Assembly (NCBI GenBank): GCA_021738065.1
Contig: JAIPCT010000004.1
Location: 1 to 64,000, forward strand
From: Burkholderiaceae bacterium
Lineage (GTDB): Bacteria; Pseudomonadota; Gammaproteobacteria; Burkholderiales; Rhodocyclaceae
Direction of reading: 5' to 3'
DNA: 64,000 nucleotides
Positions 8,625 through 18,023 of this stretch are shown one piece after another. Each line of letters starts with the position of its first letter. Position 1 is the stretch's first letter. The notes under the pieces are model-generated. The model had not been told where the DNA came from. It worked only from the letters and a program-made list of their open reading frames with translations, and made no database searches. A program made the position numbers and the translations under genes.

Positions 8625-10087
8625 GGCGATGCTCCGGAAAGCAGAAAAGTCGCGCAGACCTCGCTGCCCGTCGCGCGCACTACCACCTCCAGGCGCCCGC
8701 CGGCCCGCATCCCCCCCTCCTGCATGGGAAGCAGGCCAAGGCTTTTGCCGCGCGCAGCGGCGGTCAAAGCCGCCGCGACATCGAAACCGCAACCATCGTC
8801 ACGCAGGCACAATTTCAGGACGCCATTGGCGTATCTCACCTCGACCTTTATCGAGCGCGCGCCGGCGTGGCGAATGACATTGGTCAACGCCTCTTGTGCG
8901 ATACGAAAGCAGGCGATCGCTGTCATATCCGGCAACATCCCTGGCAACTCATCGGCGGCAAAGCTCACTTCGAGCCCGGCTTGGCGACAGGTGCTGTCGA
9001 GATGGGCGCGCAGCGCCGGCACCAGTCCGAGATCGTCAAGCTGCGGCGGACGCAGCGCCACCGACAGGGCTCGCACACGTTGCAGGGTGCGATCCGCAAG
9101 TTCACCCGATTCACGAACCACCGCCATGTCGCCAGCACTAAGTCTGGCGATACCCTGCAACATGATCTTGATCATGGTCAGGTTCTGCCCGATGTCGTCG
9201 TGCAGATCATGCGCCAAGCGGCGTCGCTCGGCTTCCTGGACGTTGATCAATCGTGCCGACAGGGTTTGCAGGCGCAACTCGACTTCCTTGCGCTCGCTGA
9301 TGTCACGGGCGATGCCGAATACGCCGCGCACCTCGCCGTCGATCATGAGCGCGCCCTTGGTGGTCAGGAAGGTGCGCAGACCGGCACTGCCGAGCACTTG
9401 TTCCTCGTAGCTTCCGGTCGTCGCCGAGGCGATGAACCTGGCATCGTCGGCACGAAAATGCGCCGCCATTTGCCGGGGGAAAAGATCCTCGTCACGATGA
9501 CCGAGCATTTCATCGCGCCGCTTTCCGAGCAGATCCTCGATCGCTCGATTGCATAGCATGTAGCGACCCTCAAGATCTTTGGCAAAGATGCAGTCGGTCG
9601 AACCCTCGATCAGCGCGGTGAGCAATGCCGCGAGTTCCTCGATGCGGCGATCCTGCTGCTCGGCCGCCGCCGCGGTTTCCTTCGCCACCTGCAAGTCTTG
9701 GGCGTGGCGCTGCAGCGCAAGCTCGATCGCCAGTTGCAGTTCGCGGTCGTTGTAGGGCTTGAGCAAGTAGGCATGCGGCGCGGTGATCCGGGCCCGGTCG
9801 AACAGTGCGTCGTCGGCATAGGCCGTCAGGTAGAGCAGTGGCACGTGATGCCGGTCGAGTATGATCCCCGCAGCCTCGATGCCATCGAGCTCTCCTGGCA
9901 GCAGGATATCCATCAGCACCAGGTCCGGTCGCTGCCGCGTCACGGCTTCGACCGCGGCACGTCCGGTGGCCACCGTGCCGGCGATGGTGTAACCCATGGC
10001 AGCAATCCTCAGGGACAGCTCACGCGCAACAAGTTCGTCATCTTCAACGATCAGGATGCGCTTGCGGGCGGGGTCGCGAGTGTTCAA
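8621..10087 (-). CDS. REC-PAS histidine kinase of the NarX/HisKA_3 type
   Basis: This 488-residue soluble protein has an N-terminal receiver (LIVEDDE, acceptor Asp in LVLMDILLPGELDG, KPYNDREL), a coiled linker, a PAS domain (about 165-285, ending DISERK), a HisKA_3 dimerisation helix with phospho-acceptor His in RRRLAHDLHDDIGQ and a HATPase domain (IAQEALTNVIRHA, DDGCGFD). No membrane segment is visible. The start is TTG 10087, overlapping the upstream stop as TTGA, the same arrangement as at its own 3' end. HisKA_3 kinases pair with NarL-type regulators, as here. Confidence 0.88.
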   Translation of the reverse strand: MNTRDPARKRILIVEDDELVARELSLRIAAMGYTIAGTVATGRAAVEAVTRQRPDLVLMDILLPGELDGIEAAGIILDRHHVPLLYLTAYADDALFDRARITAPHAYLLKPYNDRELQLAIELALQRHAQDLQVAKETAAAAEQQDRRIEELAALLTALIEGSTDCIFAKDLEGRYMLCNRAIEDLLGKRRDEMLGHRDEDLFPRQMAAHFRADDARFIASATTGSYEEQVLGSAGLRTFLTTKGALMIDGEVRGVFGIARDISERKEVELRLQTLSARLINVQEAERRRLAHDLHDDIGQNLTMIKIMLQGIARLSAGDMAVVRESGELADRTLQRVRALSVALRPPQLDDLGLVPALRAHLDSTCRQAGLEVSFAADELPGMLPDMTAIACFRIAQEALTNVIRHAGARSIKVEVRYANGVLKLCLRDDGCGFDVAAALTAAARGKSLGLLPMQEGGMRAGGRLEVVVRATGSEVCATFLLSGASP

Positions 10088-11724
10088 TTTGCTTTTACCG
10101 CAGCCGATGCGATCTCGACCCGATTGCGCCCGAGTCGCTTGGCTTCATAGAGCGCATGATCGGCCGCCTCGATCAATTGTCGCGGATCGTTGATATTGTC
10201 CAGAGACGCGATACCGGCACTAAAGGTGACACTGAACTCACCATCCGCCCCGCCGAATCGCTGCCCGGCGAATGCCAGTCCTATTTCCTCGAGCACCTGC
10301 TGCGCCGCTTCCGCAGAGGTTTCGGGAAGTACGACCGCGAATTCCTCACCGCCATAGCGGCCAATGACGTCCACCTGTCGCAGGCGCTGCTGAAGGAGTC
10401 GCGCCAGGCTCTTGATCACCAAATCACCAACCGCGTGGCCGTGGCGATCATTGACCGCCTTGAAATGATCGAGATCGATCATCGCCACCGAGAGCGCCTT
10501 GCCGCTGCGTTTGGCGCGCATACCCTCGACTTCGAACTGCTCAAGAAAGCGCGCATGATTGAGCAGGTTGGTAAGACTGTCACGCGTCATCAAGGCGCGC
10601 AATCGTCTCGCCCGCTTGATCCGGGCGCCCACCGCGCGCAAGAGATGATCCCTGGCGATCGGCTTTTGCAGAAAATCGTCGCCGCCCAGTTCGAGCGCAT
10701 CCAGCTGCTTTTCGCGATCGCTTTCGACTGAAAGGTAGGTAATCGGCACGCCCTGCCACGTATCAATCTGACGTATCACCGCCGCAAGCTCGTCGCCACG
10801 GCATCCGGGCAGGTACATGTCCATGAGAATCAGATCGGGTAGCACATCACGCAAGCGTGCCAAGGCTTCTTCGGGACGTCCGGCAACTTCGGCCTGGATG
10901 CCTCCACTCGCCAGCATCGCGACCAGTGCGCGCGCCGTCATTTCATCATCCTCGACGACCAGCACGCGCGCAGGCAAGTTTTCGGTTCTATGCAGCAGAT
11001 CATCGAGGCGATCGACCAGTCCGGCAATATCGATCGGTTTGGTGAAATAGGCTTCGCAACCGCCACGCAAGGCATGCAGCCGTGCCTCAAGATCATCGCG
11101 GACCGAGATGATCACAACCGGAATCGCTGCCAGCGCCCTGGCCTTTGCAATCAATTCGCGATCGAGCAAACCCTCCGGAAACATCAAATCGAACAAGAGG
11201 GCGTCGGGCTGCGTGGTGCGCAAGACATCCAGCATCTCGGCCGGCGATTCGAATACCCGCACCCGGTAGCCGTACTGACCGAGTGTCTCTGCAATTTTGG
11301 CGCCCAGCAACAGATCGTCATCGACCAGAAACAGCAAATTCTGATCAGCCACGGGCTGCGGAGCATCTGATTCCGACATGACGGGTGACAACTGGGCCGC
11401 TGCGGAACGGAGTTCAGCCAACAGGCCGCTCAGTGCCTCGCGCGATGCCTCATCGCGCCGGGCCGGCTCGGCGCTCAGGCACTGAGCCAGTTCCTCGATC
11501 TGACGACTACATTCACCCAGCAAATTGCAACCAAACGTGCCGGCAGCTCCCGCAAGCCGGTGCGCGGCGTCGCGCAAGGCAAGCAGAGCCTCGTCATCCC
11601 AATCCTTTTTCAGCGCGGCAAACGCCGATTCGATGGCTCCGGTCCGCAGTGGCACCGACTGCCGGAACTCCTCGGACAGGCCGGCCAGTTGCGCGACGAC
11701 GTCGATCCCGTTCTCAGACAACAC
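10084..11724 (-). CDS. Hpt-REC-REC-GGDEF diguanylate cyclase
   Basis: This 546-residue protein starts with a histidine phosphotransfer domain (His in AAHRLAGAAGTFG, about residues 5-110), then two receivers (LFLVDDD with LLFDLMFPEG; VLVVEDDE with LILMDMYLPG) and a C-terminal cyclase domain with a canonical GGEEF motif (RYGGEEFAVVL). It should make cyclic-di-GMP when phosphorylated through the Hpt domain by the hybrid kinase of this operon. It overlaps its neighbours by 11 bases at the 5' end and 4 bases (TTGA) at the 3' end. Confidence 0.9.
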   Translation of the reverse strand: MLSENGIDVVAQLAGLSEEFRQSVPLRTGAIESAFAALKKDWDDEALLALRDAAHRLAGAAGTFGCNLLGECSRQIEELAQCLSAEPARRDEASREALSGLLAELRSAAAQLSPVMSESDAPQPVADQNLLFLVDDDLLLGAKIAETLGQYGYRVRVFESPAEMLDVLRTTQPDALLFDLMFPEGLLDRELIAKARALAAIPVVIISVRDDLEARLHALRGGCEAYFTKPIDIAGLVDRLDDLLHRTENLPARVLVVEDDEMTARALVAMLASGGIQAEVAGRPEEALARLRDVLPDLILMDMYLPGCRGDELAAVIRQIDTWQGVPITYLSVESDREKQLDALELGGDDFLQKPIARDHLLRAVGARIKRARRLRALMTRDSLTNLLNHARFLEQFEVEGMRAKRSGKALSVAMIDLDHFKAVNDRHGHAVGDLVIKSLARLLQQRLRQVDVIGRYGGEEFAVVLPETSAEAAQQVLEEIGLAFAGQRFGGADGEFSVTFSAGIASLDNINDPRQLIEAADHALYEAKRLGRNRVEIASAAVKAN

Positions 11725-12103
11725 GTTTCTCCCAAAGGCTGCGCACCTGATCGGCCAGGGTCATCGGATCAAAGGGTTTGGTGATGACGCCGATGGCGCC
11801 CTGGGCAATCAGCGCCGCGACTTCGGCCGGTTGCGCCCGCGCCGTCAGAAAAACCACGGGCACAGTTGCGGCCTCGGGCAAGGCACGCAAGGCGCTCAGC
11901 GTCGCCGGCCCGTCCATGCCGGGCATCATGACGTCGAGCAGGAGCAGATCGGGGGCGAAGTCGCGCACGCTCTCCAAAGCCTCGGCACCGGACGCGACCA
12001 ATAGAGCGGTAAAGCCACCGACGGCCTCGAGTGCCAACTGGGCTACGGTACGAATATCGGCTTCATCCTCGACATACAGAATTCGCTGCAGGCTTTTGCT
12101 CAT
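11714..12103 (-). CDS. Single-domain response regulator (REC)
   Basis: This 129-residue stand-alone receiver has ILYVEDEAD, acceptor Asp in LLLLDVMMPGMDGP, Thr in VVFLTARAQ and Lys in VITKPFDP. It begins in a four-base ATGA overlap with the hybrid kinase gene and ends 11 bases inside the Hpt-REC-REC-GGDEF gene. With the hybrid kinase upstream and the Hpt protein downstream, it fits a multistep phosphorelay. Confidence 0.88.
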   Translation of the reverse strand: MSKSLQRILYVEDEADIRTVAQLALEAVGGFTALLVASGAEALESVRDFAPDLLLLDVMMPGMDGPATLSALRALPEAATVPVVFLTARAQPAEVAALIAQGAIGVITKPFDPMTLADQVRSLWEKRVV

Positions 12104-15100
12104 GTTTTGGCACTCCTTTTCTGCTGCGTCAGCTCGCGCACGATCTGCACCAGCCTCTCGTTCGATGTGCGTGACTTGACCAGGCTGGCGGCGATCTCCT
12201 TCATCGCTTCGGCCCTCTGATCGATGTCGCTGGCCGAGAAAACCACCACCTGCGGCGAATGGGGCAAGCCCTGGATCTGCGGCAACAAGTCCAGGCCAGA
12301 TCCGTCGGGCAGACCCAGGTCGAGCAGCACCAGATCGAACGCTTGTAGCTCCAGCTCTTTTCTTGCGCTGGCCAGTGTCGGTGCCGCGACGATTTCCGCC
12401 AAGCCTTCAAGCTGAGCGGCGACGACGCGGCAAAGATCGGCATCGTCCTCGACGTGCAGAATCCGCGCTCCGGACATCGGGGTACCGTTTGCCTCGCGCG
12501 TCGCACGACTCAAGGCGGCGATCAGATGCGCGGCATCGATCGGCTTTTCCAGCCAGTCGGCCACGGTCAGTGTGCCGCTCAGCGTTGCCGAGTCCATATC
12601 ATCGACACCCGTGACCACCACCACCGGCAGACGGCTGCCACGCTCGCCGGCGCGTAATTCGCGCAGGAAGTCCATGCCGTTTTCGTCAGGCAGAGCAATG
12701 TCGAGAGTCATCGCCGCATAGTCGTGTCTCGCCAGCAAGACCCTGGCGGTGGCGACATCGGGCGCGATATCCACTTGGTAGCCGGCACAGGTCAGCAATA
12801 ACGACAACAGCTGCCCAACATCGGCATCGTCCTCAAGAACCAGTACCCGCGCCGCTTCACTGGCATCTGTTTGCCCTGTGGAGACCTGTACATCTTCAGG
12901 ATCGGCTTGCGCTGCACTTTCGAGAAGTTCGAACCAGAAGCAACTTCCCTCGCCCGGCGTACTGGTAAACCCGATCTCGCCACCCATACGTTCGACCAGC
13001 GAGCGCGAGATCGACAGGCCAAGGCCCGTGCCGCCCTTTTCACGCGTTGTCGACCCGTCGGCTTGCGCAAATCTCTCGAAAATTTGCGGGCGAAACTCAT
13101 CGGGGATTCCCGGGCCGTGATCGACAACCTCGACACGCAGTCGATCGCCGCGACGCAGCAGCGAGACCTTGACCGTCTCACCCGGCGGCGAAAACTTGGC
13201 AGCGTTCGAAAGCAGGTTGGCAAGCACTTGCAGCAATCGATCGGCGTCGACGTGGACGTTCGTGTCGGAGTTGCCGGATACGAACTCGAGCCGCACCTCG
13301 TGCTGCGCGGCAAAACCCTGATTGGCTTCTATGGCCTGCTGCACCAGCGGTTTCAAGGCCTGGGTCTCAAGTTTGAAGATCAGCTTGCCCGAGGCGATTT
13401 TTTCGGTATCGAGAATATCGTTGATCAGTCCAACCAGCCGCTCACAGTTGTTGGCGGCGATGGCGATCAGCGATTTCGCGGCGGCCGGCAGTTCGCCAGC
13501 AACACCGCCCTCGATCAGTCCAAGCGAGCCGCGAATCGAAGTCAGCGGCGTGCGCAATTCATGGCTCACCGTCGATACGAACTCGCTCTTGAGTCGCTCG
13601 CTTTTTTTGCGCTCGGAAATGTCATAGTTGATGCCGATCATGCGCTGGGCCTGGCCCCGATCATCACGCAGCACCAGGGCGTTGGCCTTGATATAGCGCT
13701 CGGCACCATTGACATGAATACGGAATTCGGTGTTGAAAGGTACATCAGCCGTCAGCGCCGCCCGCAACGCGGTAACAACCTGCTCACGGTCGTCGGTATG
13801 CACGGCGCTCTCCCAAGAATCGCCCGTGCCGCAGAAGTCCTCCCGGCGTATGCCATACAGCGCGAACATCCGATCGTCCCAAATCATCGCGTTGGTGCCG
13901 ACGTCCCAATCCCAAACACCGATACCGGCAGATTCCACCGCCAGATCAAAACGCCGGTTGAGTTCGCGCAGCTGGTTCTCGGCCTGCTTGCGCTCGGTGA
14001 TATCCCGCACCAAACCAATAAAGCGGCGGCGATCATTCACCAGCACTTCCGTAACTGCCAGTTCCATCGGAAAACAACTGCCGTCGGCGCGCCTGCCAAC
14101 GACCTCGCGGCCGATGCCGATAATTTTCCGCTGGCCGGTATTGCGGTAGGCACTGAGGTAACCATCGTGCTCTCCGGCATAAGGTTCCGGCATCAGGAGC
14201 TTTATATTCTTTCCAAGCACATCCTCGACGCGACGGCCGAACAGCCGCTCCGCGGCCAGATTGAAACTCTCCATCAGGCCTTGTTCGTCGATGGTGATGA
14301 TCGCGTCCAGCGTATTGTCGAGCACGGCCCTGACGCGCGCCTCCGACTCCCTCAAATCGCGCGTCATGCCGTCTGCCAGCTTCAAGGCACGGGAGCGACC
14401 GCTGGCAAAAGACTGCAGCAGCGCAAACAAAAGCAGGCTGACGAGCGTACCGGCTGCCAGCACTGCCAGGTCCGTTCTGCCAGCCACGGACGGCCCATCA
14501 ACAGCAACAAGCCGCAGCAGCCATTCCCGGCCGCCAAAAGCAAGCCGGGTTTCCTTGGCGAAAAACGTCGCTGCTTCCGGCTTCGCCGCAGGCACCAGAT
14601 GCAACAATTGCCGCGCTGTGCCATTTGCGCCGCCGACCAGACCGACATCGGATACCGTCAGATCAAGTCGCTCCGCCTCGCTTCCGAATACGCCTCTTGC
14701 CAGATCTTCCATGCGGAAGGCAGCGTACACCACACCGACAAAAGCACTCAACCTCTGCGCCGGCGTCGTGACGGGTTCTCCGTTGCGATAGATCGGCAGG
14801 GCCAGCAGCAAGCCGGTCTGCGTTCCGATCTCCTGCACCAGCGTGAGTGGCGCGGTTGCCGCCGGAGAACCGCTCGCCCGGGCGCGCTCGACAGCGCCAC
14901 GGCGTTCAGCTTCGCTGAAAAAATCGAAACCGAACGCGGCTTCATTGCCGCGCATCGGTTCGATGAATTCGATCACCAGGTACTCGGGGCGCTCCCCCTC
15001 CGGCCGAATCGCGAAAGTCGGATAGCCTGCGCCATCGGTGCTGCGATCAGAGCGCACGGCATCGACAAAGGCAGCACGTTGGCTGGCCGGAAAATGCCTG

Positions 15101-15405
15101 GCGAAGCCGATAACCTGAATGCCTGGATGACGCCCCTTGAGTTCAAGGCGCATGACATAACGGCGAAACTCGTCGCGATCCACTTCGTTTGAGCCCGCAA
15201 AGAAGCCTTGCAAACCGTGCAAGGTCTCCTCGTAGGCTCGCAACCGACCCTTGAATTGCTGGAAACGCACCGTCGCGTCTTTGTCGAACGAAAGTCGCGC
15301 CTCGCTTTCGACGATACCAGCAGCCCAGCGGCTGCCGAGAACCGTCAGCGCCAGCCCACCCAGCAACAAAAGTATCGCACTGCGATATATGCCCACCGGC
15401 TTCAT
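12100..15405 (-). CDS. CHASE-PAS-PAS hybrid histidine kinase with two C-terminal receivers
   Basis: This 1,101-residue membrane sensor has a transmembrane helix at about 9-25, a periplasmic CHASE domain (about 75-235; GIQVIGFARHFP, EPMRGNEAAFGFD), a second helix at about 311-332, a FixL-like PAS (about 355-475), a second PAS, HisKA (His in VSHELRTPL), HATPase (NLLSNAAKF, DHGPGIP, GTGLGLSIS) and two receivers (VLVLEDDAD; ILHVEDDAD). ATG 15405 follows GGGGGAG; an upstream in-frame TTG has no such site. The first PAS has His413 in HDGYLSAY, the place where I recall the FixL haem ligand. It heads the operon, so the ligand of its CHASE domain may set the state of the whole cluster. Confidence 0.9.
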   Translation of the reverse strand: MKPVGIYRSAILLLLGGLALTVLGSRWAAGIVESEARLSFDKDATVRFQQFKGRLRAYEETLHGLQGFFAGSNEVDRDEFRRYVMRLELKGRHPGIQVIGFARHFPASQRAAFVDAVRSDRSTDGAGYPTFAIRPEGERPEYLVIEFIEPMRGNEAAFGFDFFSEAERRGAVERARASGSPAATAPLTLVQEIGTQTGLLLALPIYRNGEPVTTPAQRLSAFVGVVYAAFRMEDLARGVFGSEAERLDLTVSDVGLVGGANGTARQLLHLVPAAKPEAATFFAKETRLAFGGREWLLRLVAVDGPSVAGRTDLAVLAAGTLVSLLLFALLQSFASGRSRALKLADGMTRDLRESEARVRAVLDNTLDAIITIDEQGLMESFNLAAERLFGRRVEDVLGKNIKLLMPEPYAGEHDGYLSAYRNTGQRKIIGIGREVVGRRADGSCFPMELAVTEVLVNDRRRFIGLVRDITERKQAENQLRELNRRFDLAVESAGIGVWDWDVGTNAMIWDDRMFALYGIRREDFCGTGDSWESAVHTDDREQVVTALRAALTADVPFNTEFRIHVNGAERYIKANALVLRDDRGQAQRMIGINYDISERKKSERLKSEFVSTVSHELRTPLTSIRGSLGLIEGGVAGELPAAAKSLIAIAANNCERLVGLINDILDTEKIASGKLIFKLETQALKPLVQQAIEANQGFAAQHEVRLEFVSGNSDTNVHVDADRLLQVLANLLSNAAKFSPPGETVKVSLLRRGDRLRVEVVDHGPGIPDEFRPQIFERFAQADGSTTREKGGTGLGLSISRSLVERMGGEIGFTSTPGEGSCFWFELLESAAQADPEDVQVSTGQTDASEAARVLVLEDDADVGQLLSLLLTCAGYQVDIAPDVATARVLLARHDYAAMTLDIALPDENGMDFLRELRAGERGSRLPVVVVTGVDDMDSATLSGTLTVADWLEKPIDAAHLIAALSRATREANGTPMSGARILHVEDDADLCRVVAAQLEGLAEIVAAPTLASARKELELQAFDLVLLDLGLPDGSGLDLLPQIQGLPHSPQVVVFSASDIDQRAEAMKEIAASLVKSRTSNERLVQIVRELTQQKRSAKT

Positions 15406-15511
15406 CAGGGCTCCCCCATCCGCTCCAGCGCCCGCCGTCAAGTCAATTAATATGCCCTGCGGACGTCATATGTATTGAGAGCAAGATACTCCTGTTTGAG
15501 CGCAGGTGGTT

Positions 15512-17056
15512 TCAAGCCGCGTTGCGACGCCGACTGCCTGCAGCCGCCGAGACGGCGGGCGCCCGGTTCGATGGCGTCCCGGCGCTGCGGCGAGGTTTTA
15601 TTGCCGCTGCCTGACGCGGCTTGCGGCGTTGCACCGGGCGCACCAGCGCCAGGTATTCCTGAAAGCTTTCGCGCAGGCACTGGGCGAAAACCTCGGGATC
15701 GGGCAATTGCTCGTAGCACCCGGTGATCGAGATCGCGATCATGTCGGCATAGCTGGTCACCGAAAACACCAGGCCCATGCCATCGGCAATCGGCAGGATC
15801 GCCGACAGATAGCTCAGGCGGGCACCGTGCAAATACAGCGGAACCTGGGGACCGGGAACGTTGGCAATGGCGCAGTTGGCCAGCGGCGCCCAGTCGCCGA
15901 GCAGGATCGAGGCCGAGCGCAGCATCTTGCTGGTGGCGGCAATCGCCGCCGACGGCGCGTGCTCGGCCAGGTCGACCAGTTCGCGCGCGCTGACGGCCCG
16001 CGCCATGACTTCTGATGAGGTGCTGGTGGCCTGGATTGCGATCAGGCGCTGCACCGGATCGGCGATATCGGTGCCGAGTTCCAGCCGCACCCAAGCGAAT
16101 CCCGGCTGCCCTTGCCCGGCGCCGGCTTTTCCACTCGCTGCGCGCACGGCGATGGGCGCGGCAGCAACCAGACTGTCTTCCGGCAATTCGCCTTGCCGGT
16201 CGAGATAGCGACGCAGGCCGCCGGCGCAGACCGCCATCACGACATCATTGATCGTGGCACCGTGCACCAGACCGCGAATGGCCTTGAAATCCTTTATCGC
16301 AAAGCGCCGCGTTTCGAATACCCGATGCGGTGACACCTCGCTGTTGAAACGCGTCAGGGGAAATTCCTGTGGCTGCCCGAGGAACTCTCCAACCAGGGTT
16401 CGCGTCGCTGACTTCAAGGTAGTCCAGCTGCGCACCAGCGACGGCGCCATGCGCAAGGGAAAGGTGGCGACATTGAATCCGGCGCGCGCCAGCAGGCTCA
16501 GATTGCCCGGCGCATCCTCGGGAAACCAGGGCACGGGCGGCGCCGGTGGCGGCGAGTCGGGCGAGAGATCATGCAGCAGCGCGGTGATTTCATTGTGACG
16601 CGCGACATCGATCGCGGCATGATGAATCTTGAGCAGTACGGCAAAGCTGCCCACCGGCAGGTCGAGAAAACTGTCCAGCCCTTCGATGACGTACATCTCC
16701 CACAACGGGCGCTGCAAGTCGAGCGGACGCGCGTGTATGCGCGCCGCCTGGATGCAGAACTGACGCCAATCGCCAGGCTTGGGCAGGGCGATATGGCGTA
16801 CGTGATATTCGATATCGAAGTTCTCGTCCTCGATCCAGTAGGGATAGTCGAGATCCAGCGGCACGCGCAGAATCTTCTGGCGGAATATCGGCAGGCGGCC
16901 GAGGCGACTCTCGACATGCGTCAGAATCTGCTTGAAGCGGACCATGCCACCGGGGGCCGTGGATTGATCGTAGATGTGCAGCAGCGTGACATTCGAATTG
17001 GCGTGGGCCCGGTCCGAATAGATGTAGGCGGCGTCGTGTTCGCTCAGTTGTCGCAT
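15512..17056 (-). CDS. WS/DGAT acyltransferase (wax ester synthase/diacylglycerol acyltransferase)
   Basis: This 514-residue protein belongs to the WS/DGAT family, which esterifies acyl-CoA to fatty alcohols or diacylglycerol for storage lipid. The condensation-type active-site motif is HHAAIDV (H145, H146, D150), so the usual final Gly of HHxxxDG is Val. Other family blocks are LSEHDAAYIY at the N-terminus, PLWEMYVIEGL, TINDVVMAVCAGGLRRYL and NVPGPQVPLYLHGARL. It shares its strand and neighbourhood with a second paralogue and an alpha/beta hydrolase. The 106 bases between this gene and the signalling operon show nothing recognisable. Confidence 0.88.
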   Translation of the reverse strand: MRQLSEHDAAYIYSDRAHANSNVTLLHIYDQSTAPGGMVRFKQILTHVESRLGRLPIFRQKILRVPLDLDYPYWIEDENFDIEYHVRHIALPKPGDWRQFCIQAARIHARPLDLQRPLWEMYVIEGLDSFLDLPVGSFAVLLKIHHAAIDVARHNEITALLHDLSPDSPPPAPPVPWFPEDAPGNLSLLARAGFNVATFPLRMAPSLVRSWTTLKSATRTLVGEFLGQPQEFPLTRFNSEVSPHRVFETRRFAIKDFKAIRGLVHGATINDVVMAVCAGGLRRYLDRQGELPEDSLVAAAPIAVRAASGKAGAGQGQPGFAWVRLELGTDIADPVQRLIAIQATSTSSEVMARAVSARELVDLAEHAPSAAIAATSKMLRSASILLGDWAPLANCAIANVPGPQVPLYLHGARLSYLSAILPIADGMGLVFSVTSYADMIAISITGCYEQLPDPEVFAQCLRESFQEYLALVRPVQRRKPRQAAAIKPRRSAGTPSNRAPAVSAAAGSRRRNAA

Positions 17057-17090
17057 GCGGGCCTTTCGAGTGAAAAGATCAAATTCTCAA

Positions 17091-17165
17091 CCACGGCGAC
17101 ACGGCGCAAAGCGATGGCGGCTGGCATATTCATGATTCACGCCGTGTCGCCGTGCCCGCCGAGTG
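17091..17165. repeat. Heptamer inverted-repeat element, copy d (CACGGCG type), overlapping a coding end
   Basis: The left arm (17091-17106) has two CACGGCG units and the right arm (17140-17165) has CGCCGTG, CGCCGTG and a worn third unit. The element lies 34 bases upstream of the WS/DGAT start. Its right arm runs into the 3' end of the upstream hydrolase gene, so the last residues of that protein are encoded by repeat sequence. Confidence 0.82.
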
Positions 17166-18011
17166 AAGCGCATCCCGGTGTCCGCTTCGCAAGTCCTGCG
17201 CCGAGCTTGTGGTCATGCCCCAGACGCGCGCGAGCAATCCCTTTGGCCGAAACGGCTGCCACCCCTCCTCCGGCTGCGCCAGTCGGTCGGCGACGATGGC
17301 CAGTACGATTCCGTTGAAGCCGAGGCCAAGATGGCTGCCGGGAACTTGAATGTTTTCGTGCATGGCCGGGTCGCCGTCGATGGTGGCTTCCTGCGGCGGC
17401 ACCACGCCGTCTCCCAACGAGTACAGGCAACTGGTGGGAATCGCCAACCGTCGACTTCGCATAGCCTTGGCGCGAGGTTGCATGACATGTGCGGCAGCGC
17501 CAAGGCGGTGGGACACCAGTCGGTAAAGCGCCCGGACCGCCGGAGGCGACTGGCTGCCGCTGGCATCGACGCTGACGGGACTGCCCAGCGTGATGATCGA
17601 ACGCACGCATTCCAGATTGCTCTCGGCGCCATACAGTGAAAACACGCCGCCCAGACTCCAGCCGACCAGGCTGACCTTGCGTCCGGTGACATGGTGAAGG
17701 TGTCGAATTTTCTGCGGCAAGGCACTGGCATGCTTGCTGCGAAAACCGACATTTCGCCCCAGCCCCCAAGTGTGCACTTCGTAGCCCTTGCTCTGCAAAA
17801 ACAGCTTGAGTGCGATCAGTGACTTTTCGTCGGCCAGAAATCCAGGCAGCAGCAGCACCGGATGCCCGTCGCCGCGCGGCGCCTGCAGCAAGAGCGGCAG
17901 CGATGCCGGCAACAAGGCCATTTCCAGCAAGGCACGCGGTTCGAGAATTGAATTCAGTGCGTGGGGCTTGCCAACATGGCTATGGCGGACAACGGCAGGA
18001 CGAAGAGGCAT
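17130..18011 (-). CDS. Alpha/beta hydrolase, PHA-synthase/lipase-like
   Basis: This 293-residue protein has the hydrolase pattern PVLLLPGFLADEKS (oxyanion region), the nucleophile elbow GWSLGGV, an acidic segment near SLGDGVVPP and a likely catalytic His in GSHLGLGFN. It starts at ATG 18011 after GGAG. It sits between two WS/DGAT genes, suggesting a role in storage-lipid or ester metabolism, but the substrate is unknown. The C-terminal tail from about residue 280 (HSAGTATRRES) is encoded by the right arm of repeat copy d, so the ancestral stop has probably been replaced. Confidence 0.8.
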   Translation of the reverse strand: MPLRPAVVRHSHVGKPHALNSILEPRALLEMALLPASLPLLLQAPRGDGHPVLLLPGFLADEKSLIALKLFLQSKGYEVHTWGLGRNVGFRSKHASALPQKIRHLHHVTGRKVSLVGWSLGGVFSLYGAESNLECVRSIITLGSPVSVDASGSQSPPAVRALYRLVSHRLGAAAHVMQPRAKAMRSRRLAIPTSCLYSLGDGVVPPQEATIDGDPAMHENIQVPGSHLGLGFNGIVLAIVADRLAQPEEGWQPFRPKGLLARVWGMTTSSAQDLRSGHRDALHSAGTATRRES

Positions 18012-18023
18012 GCGATGCTCCGG

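Noticed and set aside
12871-15192. A 773-codon open frame on the plus strand
   Set aside because: It is antisense to the CHASE hybrid kinase and has no family motifs.
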